From positions 62,001-126,000 of the forward strand of contig JACPOA010000035.1 of the NCBI GenBank assembly GCA_016185205.1: DNA of 64,000 nt, written 5' to 3'. A program made the position numbers and the translations under genes. This document shows positions 53,044 to 61,752 of this stretch, in pieces. Source of the stretch: Hyphomicrobiales bacterium. GTDB lineage: Bacteria > Pseudomonadota > Alphaproteobacteria > Rhizobiales > Xanthobacteraceae. The stretch's first letter is position 1. Each line of letters begins with the position of its first letter. Below the pieces are notes generated by a model. That model made no database searches. It had not been told where the DNA came from and saw nothing but the letters and a program-made list of their open reading frames with translations.

Positions 53044-54138
53044 ATGCTGGAAACCCTCATCATTGCCTTCGGTCTGATCCTCGCCGGCGGGCTCATCGCC
53101 ATCATCGTACTGCTGCTGCGCCCGCGCGCGCCGGTGGCCGATCCGGCCGCCGAGCAGCGGCTGGCCGATCTCAACGCCCGCATCCAGGCCATGGGCGAGA
53201 TGCTGGCCAGCGCGCAATCGCAATTGCAGCAGACCGTACACCAGCGGCTCGACGCGGTGACGCAGAATCTCGGCGAGTCGATGAAGACCTCGACCAAGAA
53301 CACCAGCGACCATTTGCAGCAATTGCATGCGCGGCTGGCGGTGATCGACAGCGCGCAGAAGAACATCACCGATCTGGCCTCGACCGTGACGTCGCTGCAA
53401 AAGGTCTTCGACAACAAGCAGCGGCGCGGCGCCTTCGGCCAGGGCCGCATGGAAGCCATTGTTGCCGACGGACTGCCGCAGGGCGCCTACGAATTTCAGT
53501 TCACGCTGTCGAACAACTCGCGCCCCGATTGCTGCATCCATATGCCGGACAACCGCCATCTCATCATCGACGCCAAATTCCCGCTGGAGGCGACAACCGC
53601 GCTGGAAAACGCCAAATCCGAAGATGAGCGGCTGCAGGCCACGCGCCAACTGCGGCAGAATCTGGGCAAGCATATTGATGATATTTCCGGGAAATATCTG
53701 ATCAAGGGTGAGACGCAAGATGTCGCCTTTATGTTCATCCCGTCGGAGTCCATGTTTGCCGAACTTTATGACGCGTTCGACGATGTCTTGCAGAAGGGCT
53801 ACCGGGCCGGCGTGATCATCGTGTCGCCGTCTCTGCTGATGCTGGCGATTCAGGTTGTCCAGCAGATCCAGAAAGACGCTCGCATGCGCGAGGCGGCCGA
53901 CAAAATTCTGAAAGAAGTCGCGCTCATGATCGAAGATGTGCAGCGGCTTAAAGACCGCGTCGAGAATCTCGACAAACACTTCGGCAACGTCAACAAGGAC
54001 ATCGAGCAAATTGTCACGTCGGCCGAAAAAATACTGAGCCGCGGGGAGAAAATCCAAGGCGTTGATTTCAACGAAGAACCACCGACTGCACAGATCATCC
54101 CGGCGCCAATGACGCGCAAGCTCGGCGCGGGCGAATAG
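53044..54138 (+). CDS. rmuC: DNA recombination protein RmuC
   Basis: A 364-aa protein with an N-terminal membrane segment (residues 3-24), a long coiled coil (about 35-125) and the RmuC nuclease-like core (about 130-320: RRGAFGQGRMEAIV, HLIIDAKFPLEA, DDISGKYLIKGETQDVAFMF, GYRAGVIIVSPSLLMLAIQ). RmuC limits DNA rearrangements at inverted repeats, and its core is a restriction-endonuclease-like fold. The C-terminus is variable. It is followed by the MFS gene at 3 nt. Confidence 0.93.
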   Translation: MLETLIIAFGLILAGGLIAIIVLLLRPRAPVADPAAEQRLADLNARIQAMGEMLASAQSQLQQTVHQRLDAVTQNLGESMKTSTKNTSDHLQQLHARLAVIDSAQKNITDLASTVTSLQKVFDNKQRRGAFGQGRMEAIVADGLPQGAYEFQFTLSNNSRPDCCIHMPDNRHLIIDAKFPLEATTALENAKSEDERLQATRQLRQNLGKHIDDISGKYLIKGETQDVAFMFIPSESMFAELYDAFDDVLQKGYRAGVIIVSPSLLMLAIQVVQQIQKDARMREAADKILKEVALMIEDVQRLKDRVENLDKHFGNVNKDIEQIVTSAEKILSRGEKIQGVDFNEEPPTAQIIPAPMTRKLGAGE

Positions 54139-54141
54139 CGC

Positions 54142-55482
54142 ATGACCGCCGCCCCTGACGCACCGGCGCGCCCATCCTTCCTCGACGCGCTTTCGGTCTA
54201 TCTCAAGCCGCGCGTGCTGATCGTGATGTTCCTCGGCTTCTCGTCCGGGCTGCCCTTGGCGCTGTCGGGCTCGACGCTCGCCGTGTGGCTGACCGAACGC
54301 AATATCGACCTTGCCACCATCGGCCTGTTCTCACTGGTCGGCCTGCCCTACACCTTCAAATTCCTATGGGCGCCGCTGGTCGATGCGCTCGACGTACCGC
54401 TGCTGTCGCGGCTCTTGGGCCGGCGGCGCGGCTGGCTGGTGTTCACCCAATTGCTGCTGGTCGCGGCGATCGTCTTTCTCGGCTTCTGCGATCCGATTAC
54501 ATCCCTGCCCTTGATCGTCTTCGGCGCGGTTCTGGTGGCGACGGCGTCGGCGACGCAGGACATCGTGGTCGATGCCTTCCGCGTCGAGAGCCTGGAGACG
54601 AGCGAACAGGGCGCCGGCATGGCCGGCTATGTCGCCGCCTACCGGATCGGCATGCTCGCCTCCGGCGCCGGCGTGCTGATCCTGGTCGCCTGGCTGGAAA
54701 GCCGTGGCGTGGCGCGCGAGGCGGTCTGGATGTGGGGCTATGTCGGCGCAGCCGTTTGCATGATTGTGGGTATGGTAGCGACCCTGCTCGCCACCGAGCC
54801 GGATGCGCCGCCGCAAGCCGTCGATCACAGCCAGAAGCCGCTGCGGCGGCTGGCGGAAACCGCCACCGGCGCCTTCGGCGAGTTTCTCGCACGCGACGGC
54901 GCCATCGCCATTCTGCTGTTCGTGGTGCTGTACAAATTCTGCGACGCTTTCGCCGGGGCGCTGACCGCGGCCTTTGTCATCAATATCGGCTTCGACAAGG
55001 CGACCTATGCCGCCGTGGTGAAAGGCGTAGGTCTTGCCGCCGCTTTGATCGGCGGATTTGCCGGCGGCTCCATGGTGCGTGCGCTGCCGCTGTCGACCAG
55101 CCTGTGGATCGGTGGATTTCTGCAGATGGCGTCGAACCTGACGTTTTCCTGGCTCGCGGTCGTCGGCACCAGCGTCCCGGCGCTCACCGCCACCATCATC
55201 ATCGAGAACTTCACCGGCGCCATCGGCACCGTGATCTTCGTCGCTTACCTGTCGGCGCTGTGCGGCGACCGCGCCCATACCGCTACGCAATTTGCGCTGC
55301 TCACCGCGCTGGCGGCCGTGGGCCGCACCACGCTCGCCTCCGGCGGCGGTTTCATCGCGGAGTATTCGGGCTGGGTGACGTTCTTTGTCATCACCGCCGT
55401 ATCGGCAATTCCGAGCTTCCTGCTGCTGGCCTGGCTGCAGCGCAAAGGGCATTTCACGCAGTTTCTGACGAAGAAATCCTAA
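54142..55482 (+). CDS. AmpG-type muropeptide MFS permease
   Basis: A 446-aa 12-span transporter. [21 protein letters not shown] and [20 protein letters not shown] are the AmpG signature; [15 protein letters not shown] follows in TM4. AmpG imports anhydro-muropeptides for wall recycling. Its stop overlaps the convergent recR 3' end by 4 nt. It probably forms one transcript with rmuC. Confidence 0.9.
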   Translation: MTAAPDAPARPSFLDALSVYLKPRVLIVMFLGFSSGLPLALSGSTLAVWLTERNIDLATIGLFSLVGLPYTFKFLWAPLVDALDVPLLSRLLGRRRGWLVFTQLLLVAAIVFLGFCDPITSLPLIVFGAVLVATASATQDIVVDAFRVESLETSEQGAGMAGYVAAYRIGMLASGAGVLILVAWLESRGVAREAVWMWGYVGAAVCMIVGMVATLLATEPDAPPQAVDHSQKPLRRLAETATGAFGEFLARDGAIAILLFVVLYKFCDAFAGALTAAFVINIGFDKATYAAVVKGVGLAAALIGGFAGGSMVRALPLSTSLWIGGFLQMASNLTFSWLAVVGTSVPALTATIIIENFTGAIGTVIFVAYLSALCGDRAHTATQFALLTALAAVGRTTLASGGGFIAEYSGWVTFFVITAVSAIPSFLLLAWLQRKGHFTQFLTKKS

Positions 55483-56084
55483 AACAACGTCCGCTGCTTG
55501 ATCGCCGCCGACAGCGTACCTTCGTCGAGATAGTCGAGCTCGCCGCCAACCGGCACGCCGTGCGCCAGCCGCGTCACCTTGACGTTGGCATCCTGCAGCA
55601 GCTCGGTGATGTAGTGCGCGGTGGTCTGGCCGTCGACCGTGGCGTTGAGCGCCAGGATCAGCTCCTTCACCTCTGGGCCGTGCGCGCGCGCGATCAGCGC
55701 ATCGATCGACAAGTCCTGCGGGCCGACGCCGTCGAGCGGCGACAGCGTGCCGCCGAGCACGTGATAGCGGCCGTTGACCGCGTTGGCGCGCTCGAGCGCC
55801 CACAGATCGGCGACGTCGGCCACCACCACGATGATCGATGGGTCGCGCCTGTTATCGGTGCAGACCGTGCAGGGATTTTGCGTATCGATATTGCCGCAGG
55901 TCTTGCAGATAACGATCTTCTCCATCGCGGTCTGCAAGGCCGACGCCAGCGGCGCCATCAGCAATTCGCGCTTCTTGATCAGATGCAGCGCGGCGCGCCG
56001 CGCCGAGCGCGGGCCGAGGCCTGGCAGCCGCGCCAGCAGCTGGATCAGGCGTTCGATCTCGGGTCCGGCGACGGCGGCAGGCAT
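55479..56084 (-). CDS. recR: Recombination mediator protein RecR
   Basis: A 201-aa protein acting with RecF/RecO in gap repair. Helix-hairpin-helix region [20 protein letters not shown], zinc finger [16 protein letters not shown] (about residues 56-71), Toprim domain ([38 protein letters not shown]) and the C-terminal Walker-like tail are all present. It is the last gene of the dnaX-ebfC-recR run. Confidence 0.97.
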   Translation of the reverse strand: MPAAVAGPEIERLIQLLARLPGLGPRSARRAALHLIKKRELLMAPLASALQTAMEKIVICKTCGNIDTQNPCTVCTDNRRDPSIIVVVADVADLWALERANAVNGRYHVLGGTLSPLDGVGPQDLSIDALIARAHGPEVKELILALNATVDGQTTAHYITELLQDANVKVTRLAHGVPVGGELDYLDEGTLSAAIKQRTLF

Positions 56085-56405
56085 TTAAGTGAGGTTCATT
56101 CCCGGCGGCAGCGGCAGGCCGCCGGTCAGGCCCTTCATTTTCTCCTGCATGACGGCTTCCGCCTTGCGGCGCGCATCGGCATGCGCGGCCACCAGCAGGT
56201 CCTCGAGGATTTCCTTTTCCGATGGCTTCATCAGCGAGTCGTCGACCTTGATGCCCTTGAGATCGCTCTTGGCGGTGAGCCGCACGCTCACCATGCCACC
56301 GCCGGCTGAGCCCTCGACCTCGATGGTGTCGAGCTCGGCCTGCAAGGCCTGCATCTTGGACTGCAATTGCGCGGCCTGTTTCATCAGGCCCATGAAATCG
56401 GCCAT
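56085..56405 (-). CDS. YbaB/EbfC nucleoid-associated protein
   Basis: A 106-aa DNA-binding protein: FMGLMKQAAQLQSKMQALQA, VEGSAGGGMVSVRLTAKSDL, KGIKVDDSLMKPSEKEILED. It matches the EbfC dimer fold in which two helices grip DNA. It is encoded between dnaX and recR as in most bacteria, with no gap to recR. Confidence 0.96.
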   Translation of the reverse strand: MADFMGLMKQAAQLQSKMQALQAELDTIEVEGSAGGGMVSVRLTAKSDLKGIKVDDSLMKPSEKEILEDLLVAAHADARRKAEAVMQEKMKGLTGGLPLPPGMNLT

Positions 56406-56408
56406 TGA

Positions 56409-56753
56409 TTAATCCTCGATTTCATCAGTGGGCGCGTCGGGCACCGCCTCCGGCGCATTCTGCGTCACGCCGACAATCTTGGCGCCCGGAAAACGGCTGA
56501 GCACCGCCTGCACCAGCGGATCGCTCTGCACGCCGAGTTCGATCTCGGCCTGCTTGGCCTCGGCTTGCGCGCGCATGGTCGGCGCGCCCTGTTCCTTCGA
56601 CACCACCACGATCCAGCGCTTGCCGGTCCAGGCGGTGAGCTTGCGTTGCAGGTCGTGCACCAGCGTCTTGGGCGCGCTCGCCTCCATCGCGATCTCGAGC
56701 TGGCCGTCCTCGCAACGCACCAGCCTCACGTCGCGCTCCAGCGCCATCTTCAT
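56409..56753 (-). CDS. C-terminal domain of DnaX tau as a separate frame
   Basis: A 114-aa frame, MKMALERDVRLVRCEDGQLE and LTAWTGKRWIVVVSKEQGAP, which is the C-terminal tau domain of alphaproteobacterial DnaX. In relatives it continues directly from SFAELVALAADKRDIN. Here the AADKRDIN codons are present upstream in this frame, but the main dnaX frame leaves them by a one-base deletion. The ATG overlaps the stop of the first frame (ATGA), so it could be made by coupled re-initiation as its own polypeptide. Confidence 0.85.
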   Translation of the reverse strand: MKMALERDVRLVRCEDGQLEIAMEASAPKTLVHDLQRKLTAWTGKRWIVVVSKEQGAPTMRAQAEAKQAEIELGVQSDPLVQAVLSRFPGAKIVGVTQNAPEAVPDAPTDEIED

Positions 56754-58213
56754 ATTGATGTCGCGCTTGTCGGCGGCAGCGCGACCAGCTCCGCGAACGA
56801 GCCGATCGCCAGTGTCGGCGCCGGCTCCGGTTCATCGGCCCCGGCCACCGGATCGTCGGCCGGGCGCGGCGACACCGCGGCCGAAGAGCGCGACGAGCCG
56901 CGCGGCCCCTCGTAACGCGGCGCGAAATTCTGCGTTGCACTGGGCGCCGACGCCGGACCGCCATTGCCGGACGGCCGCGCCGGCGCGGCGCCGGTCTCGC
57001 CGAGCGAGCGGATCACTTCGTCGGGCGTCGGCAGATCGGCGGCATAGGCGATGCGCACCAGCACCATCTCGGCGGCGGCCACCGGCCGGCCCGAGGCCTG
57101 CACCTCGCCGACGCCTTTGAGCAGCATCTGCCAGGTGCGCGACAGCACGCGGATCGAGAGTTGCGTGGCGAAATCGCGGCCGCGTTTGCGCTCGGCTTCC
57201 GACAGCGAGACGTCGTCGGAGACCTGCGGCACCACCTTCACGCGGGTGACGAAATGGGTGAACTCGGCGAGATCGCCGAGGATCACCGCCGGGTCGGCGC
57301 CGATGTCGTATTGCTCGCGCAACTCCTTGAGCGCGGCGGCAACGTCGCCCTTCATCAGCGCCTCGAACAGGTCGACCACGCGCACGCGGTCGGCCAGTCC
57401 CAGCATCTGCCGCACGTCTTCCGCCGCTACCTTCCCGGCCGCGTGGGCAATGGCCTGATCGAGCAGCGAGAGCGCATCGCGCACCGAGCCTTCCGCCGCG
57501 CGCGCGATCAAGGCCAGCGCGGCCGGCTCGATCTCGATCCTCTCCTTATCGGCGATGCCGGCGAGATGCTTGACCAGCAGCGCGGCATCGACGCGGCGCA
57601 GATCGAAGCGCTGGCAACGCGACAGCACCGTCACCGGCACTTTGCGGATTTCGGTGGTGGCGAAAATGAACTTGGCGTGCGGCGGCGGCTCTTCCAGCGT
57701 CTTGAGCAGCGCGTTGAACGCCGCGCCCGACAGCATGTGCACTTCGTCGAGGATGTACACTTTGTAGCGCGCGCTCATCGGCGCATAGCGGATGGCGTCG
57801 TTGATCTGGCGCACGTCCTCGACGCCGTTATGCGAGGCCGCGTCCATCTCCAGCACGTCGGGGTGGCGGCTCTCGATGATGGCCTGGCAGTGCACGCCCA
57901 TCGCCGGCATGGCGATGGTAGGCTGGATTACCGAGCCGTCGGGCAATTCGTAATTGAGCGCGCGGGCGAGGATGCGCGCGGTCGTGGTCTTGCCGACCCC
58001 GCGCACGCCGGTGAGGATCCAGGCCTGCGGGATGCGGCCGCTCTCGAACGCATTCGAGATGGTGCGCACCATGGCATCCTGGCCGATCAGGTCGGGAAAG
58101 CTCGCCGGCCGGTATTTGCGCGCCAGCACGCGATAGCCGGTTCCCTCCGGCGTGTCGCCGAGGTCAAGGCCAAGATCGTGGCCTTGCTCGGTGGATTTCG
58201 CGGTTTCGCTCAT
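56750..58213 (-). CDS. dnaX: DNA polymerase III gamma/tau subunit, main frame
   Basis: A 487-aa clamp-loader ATPase. Walker A GVRGVGKTTTAR (69-80), Walker B LDEVHML, sensor 1 FIFATTEIRKVPVTVLSRCQ (SRC arginine finger), domain III and the Pro/Ala linker are intact. The frame ends SFAELVALPPTSATSI where relatives read ALAADKRDINMKMALERD; a missing G near 56768 (CTGGCC to CTGCC) explains it. The product would be gamma-like, without tau domain V, which is encoded by the overlapping frame at 56409. ATG 58213 (MSETAKSTEQ) is chosen; the frame is open through the SRP RNA upstream. Confidence 0.93.
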   Translation of the reverse strand: MSETAKSTEQGHDLGLDLGDTPEGTGYRVLARKYRPASFPDLIGQDAMVRTISNAFESGRIPQAWILTGVRGVGKTTTARILARALNYELPDGSVIQPTIAMPAMGVHCQAIIESRHPDVLEMDAASHNGVEDVRQINDAIRYAPMSARYKVYILDEVHMLSGAAFNALLKTLEEPPPHAKFIFATTEIRKVPVTVLSRCQRFDLRRVDAALLVKHLAGIADKERIEIEPAALALIARAAEGSVRDALSLLDQAIAHAAGKVAAEDVRQMLGLADRVRVVDLFEALMKGDVAAALKELREQYDIGADPAVILGDLAEFTHFVTRVKVVPQVSDDVSLSEAERKRGRDFATQLSIRVLSRTWQMLLKGVGEVQASGRPVAAAEMVLVRIAYAADLPTPDEVIRSLGETGAAPARPSGNGGPASAPSATQNFAPRYEGPRGSSRSSAAVSPRPADDPVAGADEPEPAPTLAIGSFAELVALPPTSATSI

Positions 58214-58270
58214 CGTGCCATCCGACTGGCGGCCGCGCATGCTGCGCCGTTCGCTTCGATCGCGGAAATT

Positions 58271-58373
58271 GGTGGGAGGCTGACGAGCGACCCGAACCGC
58301 GCTCGTTAGGGCTGCTTCCTTCCGGACCTGACCCGGTTGGCGAGTGGCTCGTCCACCGCCAACCTCCCGGGAC
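58271..58373 (-). ncRNA. ffs: Signal recognition particle 4.5S RNA
   Basis: On the minus strand the core GGGTCAGGTCCGGAAGGAAG followed by CAGCCC is the universal SRP RNA apical domain that binds Ffh (the GGAA-type loop and symmetric internal loop). Outer arms GGTCCCGGGAGG and CCTCCCACC pair at the ends. The size of about 100 nt fits the small bacterial form. It lies about 60 bp upstream of dnaX, a usual position. The exact ends are estimated. Confidence 0.9.
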
Positions 58374-58467
58374 CTATATCGGGCCATTGGGGGGAGAAAG
58401 CAAGCTGAGGGGCCGGCCTGTGGGTGGCCGGAATGACGGGGGGAAATTTTCGCAATAGGGTTGAACA

Positions 58468-58890
58468 ATGGAATGGTCCCTCCACCCGCAGCTCGCTGCC
58501 GACACCACGCCGATCGGCGACCTGGCGCTGGCACGCGTGCTGCTGGCGAACGACGCCAATTATCCTTGGCTGATCCTGGTGCCGCGCCGACCCGGCCTCA
58601 TCGAGCTGATCGACCTCGAGCCCAACGAACAGGTGCAGCTGCTGGGCGAAATCGACGCCGCCGCGCGCGCGCTCAAGGCGGTGACCGAATGCGAGAAGCT
58701 CAACATCGCGGCACTCGGCAATATCGTCGCGCAACTGCACGTGCATGTGGTGGCGCGCCGGCACAGCGACGTCGCCTGGCCGAAGCCGGTGTGGGGCGTT
58801 TGCCCGCCCATCGCCTACAATCCCACCGTGCGCGACGGCCTGGTCGGCGCGCTCCGGCGCGGGCTTCAATTTAACAAGTCATCCGGCTAG
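58468..58890 (+). CDS. HIT-family protein
   Basis: A 140-aa nucleotide-binding protein. NYPWLILVPRRPGLIELIDL and the His triad region NIVAQLHVHVVARRHSD are the HIT signature; two of the triad His are seen in HVHV, while the first position is Gln. It belongs to the histidine triad hydrolase/transferase superfamily. The substrate is unknown. It lies divergent from ffs/dnaX. Confidence 0.88.
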   Translation: MEWSLHPQLAADTTPIGDLALARVLLANDANYPWLILVPRRPGLIELIDLEPNEQVQLLGEIDAAARALKAVTECEKLNIAALGNIVAQLHVHVVARRHSDVAWPKPVWGVCPPIAYNPTVRDGLVGALRRGLQFNKSSG

Positions 58891-58920
58891 GCTGCCGCCC
58901 GTAACGCATGGAGCCCTTCA

Positions 58921-59679
58921 ATGACCTTTCGCATCGCCGTCGTGCAGCCGATTGCCAACCCGATCGAAGACGACGAAAAGAACGCCACTTTCGATCCGAC
59001 CCCGCGGCTGGCGGAAGCCGCCGCCAAGCACGGCATCAACGCGATCTACGGCACGCTCGAGCCGCTCAGCCACAACGAGGGCACCGCGCATAACCTGATC
59101 TGCATGGCCTATGGCGACGGCCGCCCGCCGGTCTCCTATCGCCGCACGCATCCGAACGGACCGTGGATCTATACAGGCGGCAAGTGGTGGGAATTCCAAT
59201 ATGTCGCCGGCAACGAGTTTCCGGTGTTCGACACGCGACAGGGCAAGGTGGGCCTCGCCATGTGCAGCGAGGTCTACATGCCGGAGGTCACGCGCGCGCT
59301 GGCGCTGCGCGGCGCCGAGCTGATCTTCATGCCGGCCGGCACCGACAAGGGCCGGCTGTGGGCGAGCTGGCGCAATCTGATCTGGTCGCGCGCGATCGAG
59401 AACCTGGCGATCGTGGTGACCACGCAGAACCTGTTCAACCATGCCGAGCGCGGGCTGGCCATGGTGGCGGCGCCCGAGGAAATATTGTTCGAGAGCACCG
59501 CCGCCGGCCTGTTCGTGGTGGATGTGAGCCTCGAGCGCGCGCGCGAGATGCGCGCCAGCAGCGACAGCGTCACCTCCTCCGCCAATTTCGGCGCCAAGCA
59601 GGGCGTGCTGGGGTCGCAATGGCAGCGGCCGGAATTGCGCGCGACCATGTATCCACGGCCCGGCGAGGCGGCGGAGTAG
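58921..59679 (+). CDS. Nitrilase-superfamily protein lacking the Glu segment
   Basis: A 252-aa member of the carbon-nitrogen hydrolase superfamily. The start FRIAVVQPIANPIEDDEKN and the nucleophile GLAMCSEVYMPE (Cys115), then AELIFMPAGTD, are clear. Between DEKN (residue 21) and ATFDPTPRLAEAAAKHGI the usual 35-40 residues containing the catalytic Glu (VxFPE-type) are missing, and the position of the catalytic Lys reads SYRRTHP with Arg. Two of the three catalytic residues are therefore not present. It may be inactive, or use another acid/base. The frame is otherwise intact. Confidence 0.8.
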   Translation: MTFRIAVVQPIANPIEDDEKNATFDPTPRLAEAAAKHGINAIYGTLEPLSHNEGTAHNLICMAYGDGRPPVSYRRTHPNGPWIYTGGKWWEFQYVAGNEFPVFDTRQGKVGLAMCSEVYMPEVTRALALRGAELIFMPAGTDKGRLWASWRNLIWSRAIENLAIVVTTQNLFNHAERGLAMVAAPEEILFESTAAGLFVVDVSLERAREMRASSDSVTSSANFGAKQGVLGSQWQRPELRATMYPRPGEAAE

Positions 59680-59729
59680 TCGTTCGCCCGCATTGCACTC
59701 ACCCGTTCGCCGTGCGACTTTCGGTGCCG

Positions 59730-60683
59730 ATGTCTTCTCGCCCCCAGCTCGGTCCGAAACCCCGCCTCGGATATACGCAAAGCCGCCTCGAGCGCGCCGC
59801 CGAACGGCGCCCCGATGACGCCGCGCTCGCGCGGCTGGCGGCCAACGCCCAAGCCGGCGCCTATGTGATCGGCGGCGAACTGATCGTGATCAAGAAGGCG
59901 ACGCCGCTCAACGAGCCGCTGTTCACGCTCGACGAAGCGCGCGCGCTCGGTCCAACCGGCGAGACGGTGTTCCTCGGCCTGCTCGGCAGCGCCGGCCGGT
60001 TCGGCGTGGGCATCCAGCCTGCGAGCGCGGAAGCGCTCAAAGCGCGTGGCGACGAATTCCTGGTGACCGACCTGCGCTCAATCGCCGTGCATGGCCTGGT
60101 CGACAACGAGCATTTGCCGCCGATCGCCGAAGCCAAGGCGGTGCTCAATTGGCACCTGCGGCACCGGTTCTGCCCGAATTGCGGCACCGCCACACAGGCT
60201 GTGCAAGGCGGCTGGCGGCGCGATTGCCCGAGCTGCAAGGCGGAACATTTCCCGCGCACCGATCCGGTGGTGATCATGCTGGCGGTGGCCGGCGAGCGCT
60301 GCCTGCTTGGCCGCAGCCCGCGGTTCCTGCCGACCATGTGGTCGTGCCTGGCCGGCTTCATCGAGCCGGGCGAATCGATCGAGGATGCCGTGCACCGCGA
60401 AACGCGCGAGGAGGCCGGCATCGCCTGCGGCCGCGTGGTTTATTTCCGCTCGCAGCCCTGGCCGTTCCCCAGCTCGCTGATGATCGGCTGCCACGCCGTG
60501 GCGCTGACGCATGAGATTGTGGTCGATCGGCAGGAACTCGAAGACGCCCGCTGGTTTAGCAAAGACGAGGTGGCGACCATGCTGATGCGCAAGCACCCCG
60601 ACGGCTTGACCACGCCGCCGCCGGTGGCGATCGCGCATCACATCATCCGCGCCTGGGTGGACAACGAGATCGGCTTTGACTGA
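59730..60683 (+). CDS. nudC: NADH pyrophosphatase / RNA decapping Nudix hydrolase NudC
   Basis: A 317-aa protein. N-terminal NUDIX-like domain, zinc ribbon FCPNCG ... DCPSCKAEHFPR (about residues 147-172), and the Nudix box GFIEPGESIEDAVHRETREE (about 210-229) followed by SQPWPFPSSLMIG, the SQPWPFPxS signature of NADH-hydrolysing members. It cleaves NAD(H) and removes NAD caps from RNA. ATG 59730 gives MSSRPQLG. The stop overlaps the next gene. Confidence 0.95.
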   Translation: MSSRPQLGPKPRLGYTQSRLERAAERRPDDAALARLAANAQAGAYVIGGELIVIKKATPLNEPLFTLDEARALGPTGETVFLGLLGSAGRFGVGIQPASAEALKARGDEFLVTDLRSIAVHGLVDNEHLPPIAEAKAVLNWHLRHRFCPNCGTATQAVQGGWRRDCPSCKAEHFPRTDPVVIMLAVAGERCLLGRSPRFLPTMWSCLAGFIEPGESIEDAVHRETREEAGIACGRVVYFRSQPWPFPSSLMIGCHAVALTHEIVVDRQELEDARWFSKDEVATMLMRKHPDGLTTPPPVAIAHHIIRAWVDNEIGFD

Positions 60684-61593
60684 ACGCGCATCACCAAAAA
60701 TCCTGTGCGCCGGCATTGCGGTGCAGGACATCGTCATGCGCGTGCAGAATTTCCCAGCGCCCGGCACAAAGGTGCCGGCCTCTGAATTCGTCATCACCGG
60801 CGGCGGCTGCGCCGCCAATGCCGCGGTGGCGATTGCGCGGCTCAATGGACGCGTGGCTTTTGCCGGACCGCTCGGCGGCGCCAACGATCCTGTGAGCGAG
60901 CGCATCGTCGCCGACTTGACCGCCGAGGGCATCGATTGCAGCGGTGCCGTGCGCGTGGATGGCGGCACCGCCTCGGTGTCGCTGATCCTGCTCGACGCGC
61001 AAGGCGAGAAGACCATCGCCACCCGCCGCGGCGTCAAGCTCGGCCATGTGCTGCCGGCCGACGCCGGCAAGTTGGTGGCCGATGCCGACGCCGTGCTGGT
61101 CGATAACCGCTTTCCCGAATTCGTGACGGCGGTGTGCTGGGCAGCGAAGGCGCGAAAAATTCCGATTGTGATCGACCTCGATCTGGCGACCAAGGTGGAC
61201 GATCCGCTGCTGGCCCTGGGCACGCATGTGGTGGCCTCGACCGAAGCGCTGCGCGCAACCACCGGCCTTGATGCTTACGGCGCCGGCTTGCAGCGCCTGG
61301 CCGAGCAACTGAAATGCTTCCTCGCCGTCACTGACGGCCCGAAAGGCATCTATTGGCTCGATGCGGGCCACGTGCGGCACATGCCGGCGTTCAAGGTGAA
61401 GGCGATCGACTCGCTCGGCGCCGGCGATGCCTTCCACGGCGCCTTCACGCTGGCACTGGCGGAGGGCCGCGATCTTGCCAGCACCATGCGCTTTGCCAGC
61501 GCCACCGCCACGCTCAAATGCACGAGATTCGGCGGCGCCTCGGGCGCGCCCACGCGCGCCGAGGTGGAGGCATTTCTCAAGCAGCAGGGCTAG
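60676..61593 (+). CDS. PfkB-family sugar kinase
   Basis: A 305-aa ribokinase-like enzyme: ILCAGIAVQDIVM at the start, GGGCAANAAVAIARLNGRVA (first PfkB signature region), and the C-terminal signature AIDSLGAGDAFHGAFTLALA with the catalytic Asp. The closest recalled relatives are annotated as sugar or sulfofructose kinases, but the substrate is not certain. TTG 60676 overlaps nudC by 8 nt; the only early ATG is inside the fold. Confidence 0.88.
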   Translation: MTERASPKILCAGIAVQDIVMRVQNFPAPGTKVPASEFVITGGGCAANAAVAIARLNGRVAFAGPLGGANDPVSERIVADLTAEGIDCSGAVRVDGGTASVSLILLDAQGEKTIATRRGVKLGHVLPADAGKLVADADAVLVDNRFPEFVTAVCWAAKARKIPIVIDLDLATKVDDPLLALGTHVVASTEALRATTGLDAYGAGLQRLAEQLKCFLAVTDGPKGIYWLDAGHVRHMPAFKVKAIDSLGAGDAFHGAFTLALAEGRDLASTMRFASATATLKCTRFGGASGAPTRAEVEAFLKQQG

Positions 61594-61594
61594 A

Positions 61595-61747
61595 TTATTT
61601 CTTCGACGGACAGGGCGCACCGCAGGGCGCGCAGGCACCGGCGAAATCCTCCGGCGATACGGCGCGGCCGATCGATGGGCTGACCAGATGATTGCCGATG
61701 ATCGCCACCAGCCCGAGCAGCACGACGACGATGTAAGTTTTTCTCAT
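61595..61747 (-). CDS. Small exported or membrane-anchored Cys-rich protein
   Basis: A 50-aa protein: MRKTYIVVVLLGLVAIIGNH forms a signal or anchor segment, then a short linker and a C-terminal CAPCGAPCPSKK with three Cys. It is on the same strand as, and 5 bp after, the YeeE transporter gene. Its Cys cluster in a sulfur-transport operon suggests persulfide carriage or metal binding, but this is inference. Confidence 0.7.
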   Translation of the reverse strand: MRKTYIVVVLLGLVAIIGNHLVSPSIGRAVSPEDFAGACAPCGAPCPSKK

Positions 61748-61752
61748 CGTGG

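Noticed and set aside
54285-56309. A 674-aa open frame on the plus strand
   Set aside because: It is a shifted-frame shadow of the AmpG-type gene continuing antisense through recR and ebfC; Arg/His-rich, with no domain.
56750-56790. Programmed -1 frameshift in dnaX
   Set aside because: No A-rich slippery heptamer or downstream hairpin at the site; a one-base deletion with coupled restart, or an error, explains it better.
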